A model generated the notes under the pieces. That model was not told where the DNA came from. It ran no database searches and saw nothing but the letters and a program-made list of their open reading frames with translations. 64,000 bases of DNA from Kwoniella bestiolae CBS 10118 (taxonomy: Eukaryota > Basidiomycota > Tremellomycetes > Tremellales > Cryptococcaceae). Positions within the stretch are counted from its first letter, which is position 1. Each line of letters opens with the position of its first letter. The stretch spans positions 682,001 to 746,000 of the forward strand of contig NC_089248.1 in NCBI RefSeq assembly GCF_000512585.2. Direction: 5' to 3'. Positions 22,985 to 34,296 of this stretch are shown here, one piece after another. The position numbers and the translations under genes are program-made.

Positions 22985-25260
22985 ATGGAAGACCTGTCAT
23001 CCCTCTCAAAGTCATTGCATGAGATTCTCTCTGCTCGTAAGTCCGCATTGACCGGCTGATCCACTGTCCTAGCTAAAACCCATTTTAGCAGGAGGAGGTG
23101 AAAGTCTAGCTTCCACCGTCGAGGAGTACCTCAACACCCCCGAGGTATCGACGAAGCAAGCAGTATGCGAGACGCTGCTGGAGCTGCTGATTGAAGGTGA
23201 TGAAGACTTCAAACTGAAGCGACGTGTAAGCTGCCTTTTTGTCCAGTGTATCAGGAAGATTGTCAGCTGAGCCAGTTTCTCATTATATAGGAGATCGTGC
23301 TATCAGATACATCCCTTACGTACCTACCTGTCCTCCTTCCCCTGTCCACGTCCATACCTCCTTCGAACCAGCTGGTACTCCTCATTGCTGAATTTTCGAA
23401 AGCTCGAGAAGTAGTATTTGGCTTGACGGAGGGTATTCAGTCTATACTGGACCGAGCGGAGGGGTTACAGGTATCGGATGATGAAGATGGGGATTTTGAG
23501 GATGAGGAGATTTCTGTGGATTGGCCGGGGCTTATTCAGGAATATGAGTTGATCATTTCTTGCTTGAGAGTCGGTAAGTCACTTTCACAGGTCGCATCAT
23601 CCCGCTTATTCCGTATGAAGGTGAAGCTGAGTGTATTCCAATATTAGCTATACCAAGACTAACAAACTCGAAAAGTACACCTACGCTCCTTTCGCTCAGC
23701 GAGAGCATATCTTCCTCTCTTCCTATCTTGGCTCATCAGGCTACTACCTCATCTGCTAGGGTATTATTGAGCGGATTATGCGAGTTGGTACAGGTTATTT
23801 GGGAATGGGTGCAAGGTACAGGTGATAAAGGCGGGGAACAACGTGTGAGTGTCAAGTACCCCGAAAACAGTCTTGACAATAGGGGTGTTCCACAAACCAA
23901 AAAGGATTTTATCTTTTCAGTCCATTCTGTCGAATCTGTTATTCGAATCCGTCACTCTACTGGGACATAAAGTAAATGCCAAATTGACGGAAAGGTGGTT
24001 CTTGGCGACTTTCCCAAGGTTCAGAAATATGCCTACTTCCGGGGAATCGCTCGAGGGCTGGGAAGAGGGACAAAAGATTCTGGACGTGGCCTGGGTGAGT
24101 CCTATATAGCATCAGCCAGCTGCCTGGCGATCGTATAGTATCGTCAGCTGATAGTTTGATTCTCCACAGTCGACAGCAATCACGCTCAATCTCACTTCCG
24201 TTGACTTGGTAAACAAGATCATCGACCCTTCCCACATTACCGTACATTCATCTCTGGCTTCCCTCAATCTGTTATCTTCCCAACTTCCCAATTCCTCTTC
24301 AGCCCTCACCTCGATCCTCGATCCTGTCCCTCCAACACTGCTGGATGACAGTATGACGATCCTCTGTGCAGCCTTGAGCGGATCAAGTGTGGATGCAGGA
24401 GTGGTGTACACCTGGGCATTACTACACTATTATCTGACTAGCAAACGGGGTACGCTGGAATACGATAATGCTTCGATGCTTCTTGAGGTGAGCTCACTCA
24501 TGACGTTGGCACAGCGGTCAGAAGCTCACGTGGTTTGTCATTGTAGCTTCTCGTGCCGTTGACTGCTCAGCATCCTTCTTCTCTCATGAGATTGGCATTA
24601 TTCAAACTTATCGGAGGGATCATCTCGTTGCAGAGTACAGTGGTGAACAAAATGGAACTGTTCAAGCAGGTCAGTTAGTTTCACCTTTAGCGAAATCCAG
24701 GATATCGACAACTAATTGTGAATTATATTGTGATAGCTGTTAGAACCTGCGAATCCCTTCGATAATATTCGGATCCAAAGTCTATCATTGCTGAGGGAAA
24801 ACATATCATCCGGAGAAGTAAGCTATAATCTTCCTCTGTACAGTGTTGGGTAGAATGTATCTCTGATTACAATGTTCAGCTTCTCTCGGATGTATTGGTC
24901 GAGATCCTCTTCCCCGTACTATTCGTACCTCCCTCGCAGCAAGATCAAGAGGACGATCCCTTCACCTATCCACCGATGGATCTGCTCAATTCTCCGTACA
25001 TTGCATGGTGGACTGAATGTCTGACCTTACTTTGGTTTTTGGTTGATTACGATAAAGAGGAGGTAAGCGGTGTTCGACAGAAGACAGGGGAGGAAGTCAT
25101 GAAAGATTGGTTTGGAGGGGTGGAAAGGAAATTGAGGGAACTACAAGACTTCTTGAAGAGTAGTAGTGATAATGATGAAGACGAGTTTGGCGGTGCCGGG
25201 TTTATGATGATGAGGTTGGAAGACGCTTTGAACAGGGTTAGATCGGGACTTAGTTTCTAG
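22985..25260 (+). CDS. Helical-repeat protein, possibly YAP/Alf4/glomulin family
   Basis: ATG at 22985 (MEDLSSLSKSLHEILSAR) starts a protein of about 570 residues in ten or so exons. It is almost wholly alpha-helical and leucine-rich, with no catalytic motif and no membrane segment. Recognisable stretches are YLPVLLPLSTSIPPSNQLVL, an acidic segment DDEDGDFEDEE near 23490, SILSNLLFESVTLLGHKVN, LLVPLTAQHPSSLMRLALFK near 24555, LLEPANPFDNIRIQSLSLLR near 24740, and a C-terminal PYIAWWTECLTLLWFLVDYD. The pattern of a C-terminal 'PLT..HP...R...FKL' repeat fits the YAP-binding/Alf4/glomulin family (PF08568), whose members regulate cullin ligases or the oxidative stress factor Yap1. I could not test this, so the family is a guess; that it is a real spliced gene is clear. 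It begins 326 bases after the ligase stop, on the same strand. Confidence 0.6.
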
Positions 25261-25544
25261 TATATACAATTAGGTTCAGGATAGACAAGTCGATAGATAC
25301 CATGCACATCATGTATACCTACACATAGATTTGACTTGTACTTGGAAAGACGATTTGCATAGATCATCGACCGTAGTCGGAATATAGAAAGAGGAAGAAA
25401 GGGAGAAAGATGGGATATCAATAAAATCCCTTTTGTTTATAGTTTGTTTATAACTTCTTATCAGATCGACCGTCTCTACGCCAGCAACGCCTAACTACCT
25501 CGAAACTGACTTTCTCCTTCCTCCTTCGGTATTATGAGATCACC
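25261..25544. other. Convergent intergenic region
   Basis: Short region between the 3' ends of the helical-repeat gene (plus) and GIS2 (minus), presumably both 3' untranslated regions. AT-rich runs near 25420-25450 could serve polyadenylation. Nothing else seen. Confidence 0.4.
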
Positions 25545-27302
25545 TTAGGCGGAGGGCTCACCGGCAGCGTTGGGGCATGCGCTGGCAATGTGTCCGGTTT
25601 GACCGCATGAGTAACACTAATGTATCAACAGATCAGCATCAGCAACGAGTCGTGGACAACGACTGATAATCTTGGAGAGAATGCAGACTCAGACTCGGAC
25701 TCACAGTTTTACCTTGTTCTTGGGGGCATTCTCTGGAGATGTGACCTTCTTGACCACAGTTCTGTAATAATCAAATTCATGGTCAATGCTTGTGCTCTTC
25801 TGTCATTGCCAATTGCTTCGTGTGGGAAGATGAACTCACGTAACACTTTTGGGGACCTCGTTGTTGGAACCCACCACCGAAACCTCTGTTACCTCCTGAA
25901 GGGCATTCTCTGGAGATGTGGCCTACACCACCGCAGGTCTAAATTACGACAGACAATCACAATGATCAGCTACGAACCATAATTGTTGCGCGAGGTAAGG
26001 TATAAGACAACTCACGTAACACGATTTACCACCGTAACCACCACCGTATCCTCCGTAACCACCTTGTTGGTATCCACCAGCAGCACCACCCTCGGGGCAC
26101 ATTCGGGCCTAACGCATGTTGATTAGCAAATGATGAGGATTGGAATTGGAAAAAACCAATCACTCACGATGTGTCCTGGTTTACCACATTTGTAGCATTC
26201 ACCACCGGCACCGCCGGCACCACCGAACCCACCAGCAGCAGGACCGGTAGGACAGGCGGAGGAGACGTGTCCCTCTTGACCACAGGTGTAACAGGCCTTG
26301 TTCTTAGGTTGGGGGCACTGGATTGAATAGTCAAGGATAAATAAGCTATTATGCTTCTAAGAGAGGGATAGAAAGACAACTTACATCTCTGCTCAAGTGA
26401 CCAGCTTCTGCATCGTTCGAACGAGGACCGTCAGTACTGTCTCTCATGGCTGACAGAGAGGGGAACAGGAAAGAGGAGCGAAGCTAGGGAAGTAGAAGGG
26501 GGGAGAACAGGTGAAGAGGGGAGATAGCGAGGGGGATGGAAGGAAAGAACTAGGGGGAACGGGCGAAGAGATAAAATGGGTAAAAAGGACGAGAGGGAGG
26601 GAACGAGGAAGAGGGGGAAAGGTAGGAGTTGGGAAAGAGGGAAAGTCATACTCACGTCCACAGTTGTAACAAGTGGGATCTTGAGCGGGACAAGCAGCGG
26701 CGACGTGGCCTTCTGTATACGTTGGACGGGATCAGCGATAGTTCCAAGCATGGAGAAAGAGAGGTAAGTATGGTTGTGGGTTGTATTAGTGTGTCAAACG
26801 TCAGTGGGCATTGGGCAGTGTGTAGGTGTTTGTGTGATTCGAGGCGAGCTGTTGATGTTGTTGATGCTCAATTGTTCGGTATTGAATTACCAAGTAGAGA
26901 TGAGAAAGGAGATGTGCAATATAGAAGATGTGAGAGGGGATGTAGATGAAGTAAAATTGACCAAAGAGTATCAGACGACAGACATAACATCAACGCACCG
27001 TCATGAGACAAGGTGGCAACATTTCAAGCTATGTACGAGGGAGTTTTCTGTGTATACAATGCATCGTCTTCGTCTCGTCATCATCGATAGATAGACTTCA
27101 GCGTCAAACGCACTCTCACTCTCACTCCCCCGCACACAACACAACAACGCTGTCTCGCTATCTCGCTCACACACTGCCCACTGCCCACTGCCCACAACAA
27201 CGACACGACGACACAACAACCCACAACCATCAAAAGAAACACCCACTACGCACGTTGACCACACTTGAAGCATGAGGAAGCTCTACCGGCGACACCGTAC
27301 AT
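25545..27302 (-). CDS. GIS2: GIS2/CNBP zinc-knuckle RNA-binding protein
   Basis: Cytosolic protein with seven CCHC zinc knuckles, orthologous to yeast Gis2, fission yeast Byr3 and human CNBP, which bind mRNAs and promote translation. ATG at 27302 begins MYGVAGRASSCFKCGQ. The knuckles in order are CFKCGQQGHVAAAC, CYNCGQAGHLSRDC, CYTCGQEGHVSSAC, CYKCGKPGHIARMC, CYTCGGVGHISREC, CYNCGQEGHISREC and CYSCGQTGHIASAC, ending GEPSA at 25545. Gly-rich linkers (GGFGGAGGAGG, GGYGGYGGGYGG) separate the middle ones. Exon 1 is 27254-27302, exon 2 26656-26712, and exon 3 only 26385-26407 (23 bases) when the acceptor that keeps knuckle 2 intact is used. Intron 1 is 541 bases, very long for this genome, and intron 2 is pyrimidine-rich. 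Most introns interrupt knuckles. Total length is about 175 residues, normal for the family. Regulation by splicing is suspected from the intron structure. Confidence 0.92.
26408..26449 (-). promoter_or_regulatory. Alternative 42-base 3' splice segment of GIS2
   Basis: Two acceptors flank this segment: one after CTGTCAG just above 26449 and one after GATGCAG just above 26407. The 42-base difference keeps frame and has no stop, so use of the upstream acceptor would insert 14 residues (PMRDSTDGPRSNDA) between CYNCG and AGH and change Q to E, spoiling the spacing of knuckle 2. A branch-like TACTGAC lies inside the segment, which favours the downstream acceptor as the main one. Confidence 0.55.
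26713..27253 (-). other. GIS2 intron 1 with two nested long-range stems
   Basis: A 541-base intron with two complementary arm pairs in nested order. Outer pair: 27216-27230 with 26770-26784, 15 of 15 complementary. Inner pair: 27169-27189 with 26803-26823, 20 of 21 complementary. Folding would shorten the distance between donor and acceptor and expose a loop of about 345 bases. The arms are simple in composition (GUGGGCA repeats), so slipped pairings are possible. Confidence 0.7.
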
Positions 27303-27772
27303 TGTTGATGTTGTTGAATTTGTTGTGGGTTGAAAGGGGATAGTTGTTGATACTAAACAAGGTATGGTTTGTCAGTCTAAGTTTCCCTCTCGGAACGAGT
27401 TGAGCGATTGAGCAAGGCTTGCGGGTAAGGATGGTGATATGTATGGATAACTCACAAGTTGTTTGAATGATTGGTAAGAAGAAGGAAGGAAGGAGAGAAC
27501 GAGAAAGATGAGTTGATGTATATGAGTATGAGCGGCGACGACAACAGCAACTCCAACAGAGGGGAAAAAAACTTGAAGCGGAGATTTGATCGGAGTTATC
27601 ACCCTTCCATCCAAGTGGCGTTTTCAACTGCATGTCCCTTAACCTCCCAGGCGCTCAGTTCGTGGCGGATTTGAATCATCAAGAGGGAACGATGCGATGC
27701 ATGACACATGAAAGACACGAAGGAATGATCTATGGTCGTGATTGGGTATATGGATATGAGTGGGAGAGGGCC
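27303..27772. promoter_or_regulatory. Upstream region of GIS2
   Basis: About 470 bases between the FUR1 stop and the GIS2 start, both on the minus strand. It must hold the FUR1 3' end and the GIS2 promoter and leader. Pyrimidine-rich stretches on the coding strand near 27480-27510 resemble the leaders of highly expressed fungal translation genes. No specific factor site recognised. Confidence 0.4.
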
Positions 27773-29513
27773 TTATAGGAAGTATCTATCACGTAATGTA
27801 ATCAGCACCACTTCTCGGTACAAGAGAAGAAAGATGTGATGAGAAACTCACCTGTCTCCGAAATCACCAAGACCTGGTACGATGTAGGAATTGCTATCGA
27901 GGCCTTCATCTACCCAAGCGGTGATCTGAGATCGCAAGATGAGTAAGCATACCGCATAAGAATAAGCTTCGGAAATCGGTAGGGGGCAATCAATATAGGC
28001 ACTCACGATACGAAGCTTGGGGAATCTTGTGCAGACCTTCTGGATACCCTCAGGAGACGCGATCTACAAAAATCATCGGTCAGCTTACATATGTACCAAC
28101 AGACAGTAATGAGTAAGGTTATTGACTTACCAAGTTCAAGAACAAAATCTTCTCCTCTGCTACCCCATGTTCAAGTAACACTTCAATAGCTTTGATACAT
28201 GATCCCCCAGTGGCTGCGAAAGTGGTCAGCTTATCCTGTTGATGAGGAAGTAGACAGGAAGGAAGCTCACCAAGCATTGGATCAAGGAGGAGAACGAATC
28301 TGTTGGCTATGTCATCGGGGAGTTTGGCGTACTGAATATAAGCAAAGAACGTCAGCTGGATGTGCTGTGAGTACAGTGTGATGTGAAGGCAACTCACGAA
28401 TAATTTCGGTTGGTATGTTTCTTCATCCTGTATGTATAGGTGATATCAACATGATGAACAGCAGTAGGTAGCAAACATAAGAAGAGAAGAAAGGAAAAGA
28501 AAGAGGAAGAAAAGTACTTACTCGTTGGATAAGGATCTATAATCATGGTGGTGTGTACCCGAACGGTCAGCTCCACTGTCCCGTGCATAGTGCAAATGCG
28601 AATCATTGCGTGATTGTATGTCCATCATTCAGAAATACATGCGCGACTGACCTTTCCAATTCGGACTAAGCATTCGTCATCATCTCATCAGCTATCTGAT
28701 CGCATCGAATGTATGCAAGTTTATGATCTTGCGGACATGGAGTGTGCAGATAATTTGGCTGAATCAGAAAACTCACCTGATCGACAACATTCTCTTAATC
28801 CAGCTTCCATAGCCTATGATGTGCCACATCTCACTGTCAACCTATACATCCTTTTATCCCTTCATGAATGGACACTTTGCTTACCTCTCCCGCTGTTATC
28901 GGTAAGCCCATGATCAGTCACACTGCCTGAGATGTTTCGCACAAAGGAGGGAAAGCAGGGTGTTGTCGAGTCCCACTCACCTCGCATGATTGATACTCCA
29001 CAAATCCTACCTTGGAACGCTACTCCGTCATATACCTTTCCAGTAGGCGTGGTGACTTTCTTATCTATCACTGGCAGGTGATTGAGGCCTAAGTATATAT
29101 GAAATATCAACATCAGATATCTCATCAAAGATAAGACAGTTTCTTCGCATTCGCTTTCTCGACAGCTCAATGGGCTGAAGTCGACTTACCTTCTTCTACC
29201 AAAAGCCTGATGATTCTGTCTGAAGTACTACAATCCGCACGCACTTAGCTTATGAGGGGTATCCCGCCTTCAGCGACGCAGTTACTCACAAGACGAAATC
29301 ACCTCTGCAATCAGATGTCAGCAGCCATGTCTACATCAATTGTATGAAGAGAGTATGAACCTACCGTTGTGTCTTCTCATCCCTGATGATGGTCAATAAG
29401 CTCTGTAACTGCCTGGTAGGAGCTAGCACCAAAGCATTCTCTGGTAATTCCACTTTGTGGACGTTACTGCCCGAGGCGGGGAGACAGGTGGTCGTGGGAT
29501 TAGGGGAGGACAT
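27773..29513 (-). CDS. FUR1: Uracil phosphoribosyltransferase
   Basis: Pyrimidine salvage enzyme converting uracil and PRPP to UMP in the cytosol; it also activates 5-fluorouracil and the 5-fluorocytosine product, so its loss gives flucytosine resistance in fungi. ATG at 29513 begins MSSPNPTTTCLPASGSNVHK. About eight exons give NALVLAPTRQLQSLLTIIRD, FTSDRIIRLLVEEGLNHLPV, then a conserved segment GVSIMRAGE/GLRE split by an intron, and YAKLPDDIANRFVLLLDPML. The PRPP loop DPMLATGGS is split by an intron after DPML near 28268. The uracil-binding end reads AWVDEGLDSNSYIVPGLGDF, then GDRYFL. The last three codons and stop (27773-27775) lie in a tiny final exon after an 'ctgattac' branch and ATAG acceptor; this part is inferred from the family's DRYF ending. 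About 220 residues, complete and with all catalytic motifs. Confidence 0.93.
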
Positions 29514-30286
29514 AGCGTGAAGTGGATTGGATCTGGCTGTTGGAGCGTTCTAATGGGAATTCCCAGATGAGACAGGTGTCCTTGTGAGGGTATGACCTGA
29601 AAGTAAGACCAGTAAGAAGAGTATTCAACTACCTTGCTATCTCTCTACCATTCATCTTGTTCATCTGCTATCTCACTATCACCGGTTATCCACAACACAG
29701 AAAGAAAGAAACCAAACTCGTATCACGTGACTTTGACACATGGTTTTACCATTGCCAGTCCGACGATCTCGGCTTAAGCTTGTAGGGTCCAAGCGTGGTA
29801 GAGTAGAGTCAGTGATTTGAGTTTAGCGCTGTTCGGAGGTGACCGATGAAAATCTCGGCATAAATGTACCAATTCGTGCTTTTTTCATCTGATCTAGTCC
29901 GCCGTCCCATCGTTCGATCGAATCGAAAATTCATGAGATGAGATGGGGCAGAGTGGGGAAGAGATGTCATGAGATCACGCGTTTGTTTGCAATGGATCAT
30001 TCATCTTTATACCACCGTCTCTATCTTTGATATTGGATAGAGTTGATCGGACATTTGTAGATTGTGTGTGTATACCTTGTACAGTAGGAAGAGAAGTCTC
30101 GAATAACATACTCGTACGGTACGAGAAGGAGTTTGGAATTAGCGATTTAGCCGAAGACACGGAATCGAGAAAAGAAGCATCAAGTCACTCGACTTTTGAC
30201 AAAGTGGACATCTCAAAAGACTCGACCAGCTTGAGTCGAATATATCAGAGTCTCAGTGTCAACCCGTATACGTCAGCTATAACAAC
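29514..30286. promoter_or_regulatory. Divergent upstream region of FUR1 and the MFS transporter
   Basis: About 770 bases between outward-facing start codons, so it holds both promoters. A PDR-like or other drug-response element was not recognised. The stretch 30027-30286 has an open frame on the plus strand but ends just at the MFS start and shows no domain. Confidence 0.4.
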
Positions 30287-33277
30287 ATGACTTCAAAAAA
30301 CGGGGAATCAAGTAGACCTCCCCACCCCGTCGACCCAATATCGAATGTACCCATCCAAGATGAATTGGCAGTACCGACAACGTCGGATAGGTTGAAATCG
30401 CCCAATCCGCCGTTCGTAGAGGATGATAAAAGAAGGAAAGGAAGCGATGCGACTGTTAGATCTGGGTCAGGCGATAGGAAGAAGGTGAAGGGGAAGGGGT
30501 TGACGGAGGGCGATGAAGGTGTGTTCACATTCAGCCGTTCGCTATATCCCCAATCTTCTGTCTTTATCGGCCTGAAGGAAGCCTTGCAGGTGGAGATGAT
30601 GCTGATATAGAAATATAGATGTTCCTGATTTACCGAAGAACAATTTGAAGTTGGTTATGCCAGCGTGAGTTGTCGATATGGGTTAGTTATATGGAGGATA
30701 GCATTTGACTTGACACATAGCATCGGATTGGTACTGTTCCTATCAGCTTTGGATCAGACGGTGAGCCTACATTGACTGTCAGCTTCCGCGGATCAGCAAT
30801 AATGACTGATCAAGGGCGCACATTCATTCAACAGATCGTAGCTACAGCCTTACCAACGATAGCGGAAGATCTGCATGCCTCACCGTCGGAGTACTCATGG
30901 GTAGGAACGGTACGTATCCCTTCTCAGCTTTATGACCAATTCACCAACATGACAGCTGATACCCCCTTCTAGTCTTACCTGTTAGCCTCAACATTGCAAA
31001 CTCCCATCAATGGCAGAGTATCAGATATAATAGGTCGTAAACCAATGTTATACGCTGCTATCATCATCTTCACGATTTTCTCGGCGCTCTGTGGGGCTGC
31101 GAAGAGCTCGAGCTGGTAAGTCGCTGGCTAGGGTATCACGCAAAGCAGGGATTATGCTGATTCTGGATCTGGTGGGACAGGTTGATCATAGCTAGAGCGT
31201 TCCAGGGCATTGGAGGAGGTTCAATCATCGGTTTGACGTGAGTATCTCGTCATTCGTTATATCTACCTTGTCAAAAGGCCAGGGCTGATACCAAATAAAT
31301 AATGATTCCCAGCTCGATCGTAGTGTGTAGGTTTGTCATCCCTAGGTCGTATTGGAAAGACCTCACCTGATCCTCGTTCATATGATAGCCGATATCGTCC
31401 CACTGCATCAAAGAGGCACATACCAGGGTTTCATGGGTTCGGCTTGGGGTATAGCAGCTGTTCTTGGACCTATATTGGGAGGTGTTTTGACGGAGAAGGC
31501 GTCTTGGTGAGTGGTTTAGGATTTACTAATTGACCTAGTGTGTCCGCTAATGTCAAGTGTCAATCCCGAGCAGGCGATGGTGTTTCTGTATGTATTCTCT
31601 CTCTACGAGCTACTTGCCTGATTGACCCTAACAATTGGTCTTGTTTTTCAGATATCAATCTTCCAACGTGCGGTATCGCTTTCGTCCTACTTGTGTTCAC
31701 ACTGAAACTCAACCCATCTCGGAAATTGACTTTTAGAGAGTTGAGCCGGACATTCGATTTTGTGGGATTGTAAGTACACCCTAGACCATGTCCTTCTTGC
31801 TAGTGCTGATAGTCCCGCTTCCTTGACCCCTAGAGCTCTATTGATGATCGCCTCTGGTCTGCTCATCGTCGGTTTCTCACGAGCAGCAGATTTCGGATTT
31901 GGTCAGCCCGCTTCGTATGGTATTATCATCGCTGGAGCAGTCATGTTTTTGGCTGCTGTGGTAAATTTCTTGACCACCAAAAGAAATGCTATTATCCCTG
32001 CTGTAGGTGTTTCATCTTACATATTGCCTTTCGACTGATACAGTACATGGGTTAAGCTATCTACTGATATATCGTGAATCTTGCAGAGAATGTTCAAGAA
32101 CCGTACTACTGCTTTCTTCCTTCTCGCTTCGACTTTACATGCTGCTGCGTTCTTGTCGTTCAATTATCTTTTACCTGAGCTTCTGCAAGGTGTAAGTGGA
32201 GTACCCTTCTCTGTTGCAAAAAAGGGATTTTACTGAATGGATGCATTGTGATAGCTTCGAGGCGACTCTCCGATCCAATCGGGTGTTCATCTTTTACCAT
32301 TCGCATGCTGCGTAGCATGGATGACAGTAGTCGGTAAGTTGTGCGTCCCATAAATATCAAGGCAGAAGCTAATTGGACGTTTTGATCACGAAGCCGGTTT
32401 GATCAACTCTCGTTTGAGGATCATCAGACCAGTAGCATGGTTCGGATATGGCCTAGCGACCTTATCTTGGGGACTGTATTACGGACTCTTCACCTCGAAT
32501 GTAAAATTAGCGACGCTGGAAGGGATCCTACTTCTTGGTGGGATAGGTACAGGTTTATGTCTTCAGGTTCCAATGTTGATCATACAAGCTGCTATGCCGT
32601 TGAAGGAGATGGCTGCCTCTACAGCTTCGTGGTCTCTAACGAGGAACGCAGGAGGTAGTATAGGTGGGTACTTACCCATAAACCTCACAATTCAAGATGT
32701 CCCGAGCTAAAAATGAAATGGGAACGGGTGTGTAGGTCTAGCAGTATTCACCGCCATTCTCAATACAAACCTTCGATCTAAGTTCGCCGTCATTCCTGGA
32801 TATGGTACCGAATTTACCGTACCGGAATCTGCATCGGGGTATAAATCATTACATGAATTGCCAGAGGGAGAAATGAAAGATATGGTATTAAAGGCTTTCG
32901 CAGATAGTTTTAGGGTGTGTTGGATCGTCGGTGCGGCGTTCTTCGCTGCTGCTCTACTTGTACGTCCTATCTCTCGACGTGTTAGGTGGTCTGTACTAAT
33001 GAGAGACGATTTTTAGATCACTTTACCGACGAGATCGTATAGTCTCAATAGGGCTAGAGGCCAGGCTGCCTTGGAAAATGCGCCGGCGGATGTCGAGGCT
33101 CAACCTTCGACTGAGATGTATGATGAGAAGGCTCAAGGAGATCGGGAGGTGATGGATCCCGTTGACGGTGAGAATGTGAACATGGGATCCTCAGCTTCGA
33201 GCGATAGGACCGTGACGGACGGTGGGGACGTAGAGAGCGAGCAGAGGAAGAAAGATAAAATAACGGAATTGGTATAA
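30287..33277 (+). CDS. MFS multidrug transporter, DHA2 (14-TM) family
   Basis: Plasma-membrane drug:H+ antiporter-type major facilitator. ATG at 30287 opens a polar N-terminal tail of about 80 residues (MTSKNGESSRPPHPVDP). The short second exon begins after the ATAG acceptor near 30613, giving DVPDLPKNNLKLVMPA, which avoids an in-frame stop. The first helix region carries SALDQTIVATALPTIAEDL, the DHA2 motif (LDxTIVxxALP). Motif A reads GRVSDIIGRKP between helices 2 and 3, and RAFQGIGGG is the motif B region. Then follow QGFMGSAWGIAAVLGPILGG (motif C), the central helices, and ASTASWSLTRNAGGSIG near 32612. About thirteen introns. The C-terminal tail is acidic, ending KDKITELV at 33277. Fourteen helices are plausible, and motifs A-C are intact. 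Substrate unknown; drug, polyamine or siderophore export are possible in the family. Confidence 0.88.
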
Positions 33278-34296
33278 CAGGGTATCCATGAGAGAGAGGG
33301 TGGAAAGTCTTTTTTACATATCTGCTTGCAAGCCAAACGAGGGTGTACAGTACACTGCAGTAGTATGTCGCGATTGTCGTTCGGAAACATACATGTAGGA
33401 TTAGACATGTAGAAATGAATACTATATCACCCAGTGCAAAGACTCCCCTATGGTGTGAAGCTGATGCATCATTTTCGATGATATACATCATGCATAATCC
33501 GTCTCATCAGTTGATGTGAAGCGGGTGAGGATCTACGGGGTCGATAAAGTCCCCATACGGACCCTCGTTCGGTTGACTCGTAACCCACATGCATCTGTTT
33601 TCGTGTTGTGAAAAATTTCCTTAACCAGTCCCTCCCCTCAGCCCGTCTTTGTCCGATAGCATATAATCTACTCTACAGTCAGTCGCTACTGCCGGTTATT
33701 TTTTGAGAGATGGACCCTGAATCCATACTACACTAACACTGCTAACCGCACCACTATCACTCAATCCTACATGATAGATCTCACTTCAGTACCATACACA
33801 TGCGCTTCATCCATCTTGATAGTCCTGCTCATCACTCTACTATACACTCTCCACTTGGCTGGATTGATCACTCAAAGGGAGTTGGTTCATTGACGTCGAC
33901 AAACCCACTCTACCGCCGGTGGCAGAACTTGTGAATTGAAAGTGTGGATGTGGTACAACAAGATGAGGGATTGAACATACCTTATGTGAACCCATCCATC
34001 TCACCTCGCTTAGAACAATCATCAACCACGCTACACCATACGTTTAACCATATATACAATCTCAATACAAGCCTAGACCTATACATGTCACTTAGACGAG
34101 GTTTAAACAAAAGTAAAGCCTTGAGTTCCGACCGAGGAATATCACCATCACCATCACCATCACCCGTATCATATACCAAAAAACAGCCGAATATCACATA
34201 ACAATACCATCAATCCATTCATCATCCATCTCATCACTACCACTTGTGTACATAAATTTCCAACCCAATCATCCATATCGATGATCATCCGCCACC
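33278..34296. promoter_or_regulatory. Intergenic region upstream of the arrestin gene
   Basis: About 1 kb between two plus-strand genes. It should contain the MFS 3' end, then the promoter and leader of the arrestin-like gene. A short tandem repeat lies at 34141-34164. No gene or RNA was recognised. Confidence 0.45.
34141..34164. repeat. Microsatellite (ATCACC)4
   Basis: Four perfect copies of the hexamer ATCACC, in the leader or promoter region of the arrestin-like gene. Likely length-variable between strains; no function inferred. Confidence 0.8.

Noticed and set aside
26971..27084. Possible C/D-box snoRNA in GIS2 intron 1 (ATGATGA and CTGA boxes in the coding-strand sense)
   Set aside because: The boxes are about 110 bases apart and no terminal stem flanks them; such short words occur by chance in a 541-base intron.
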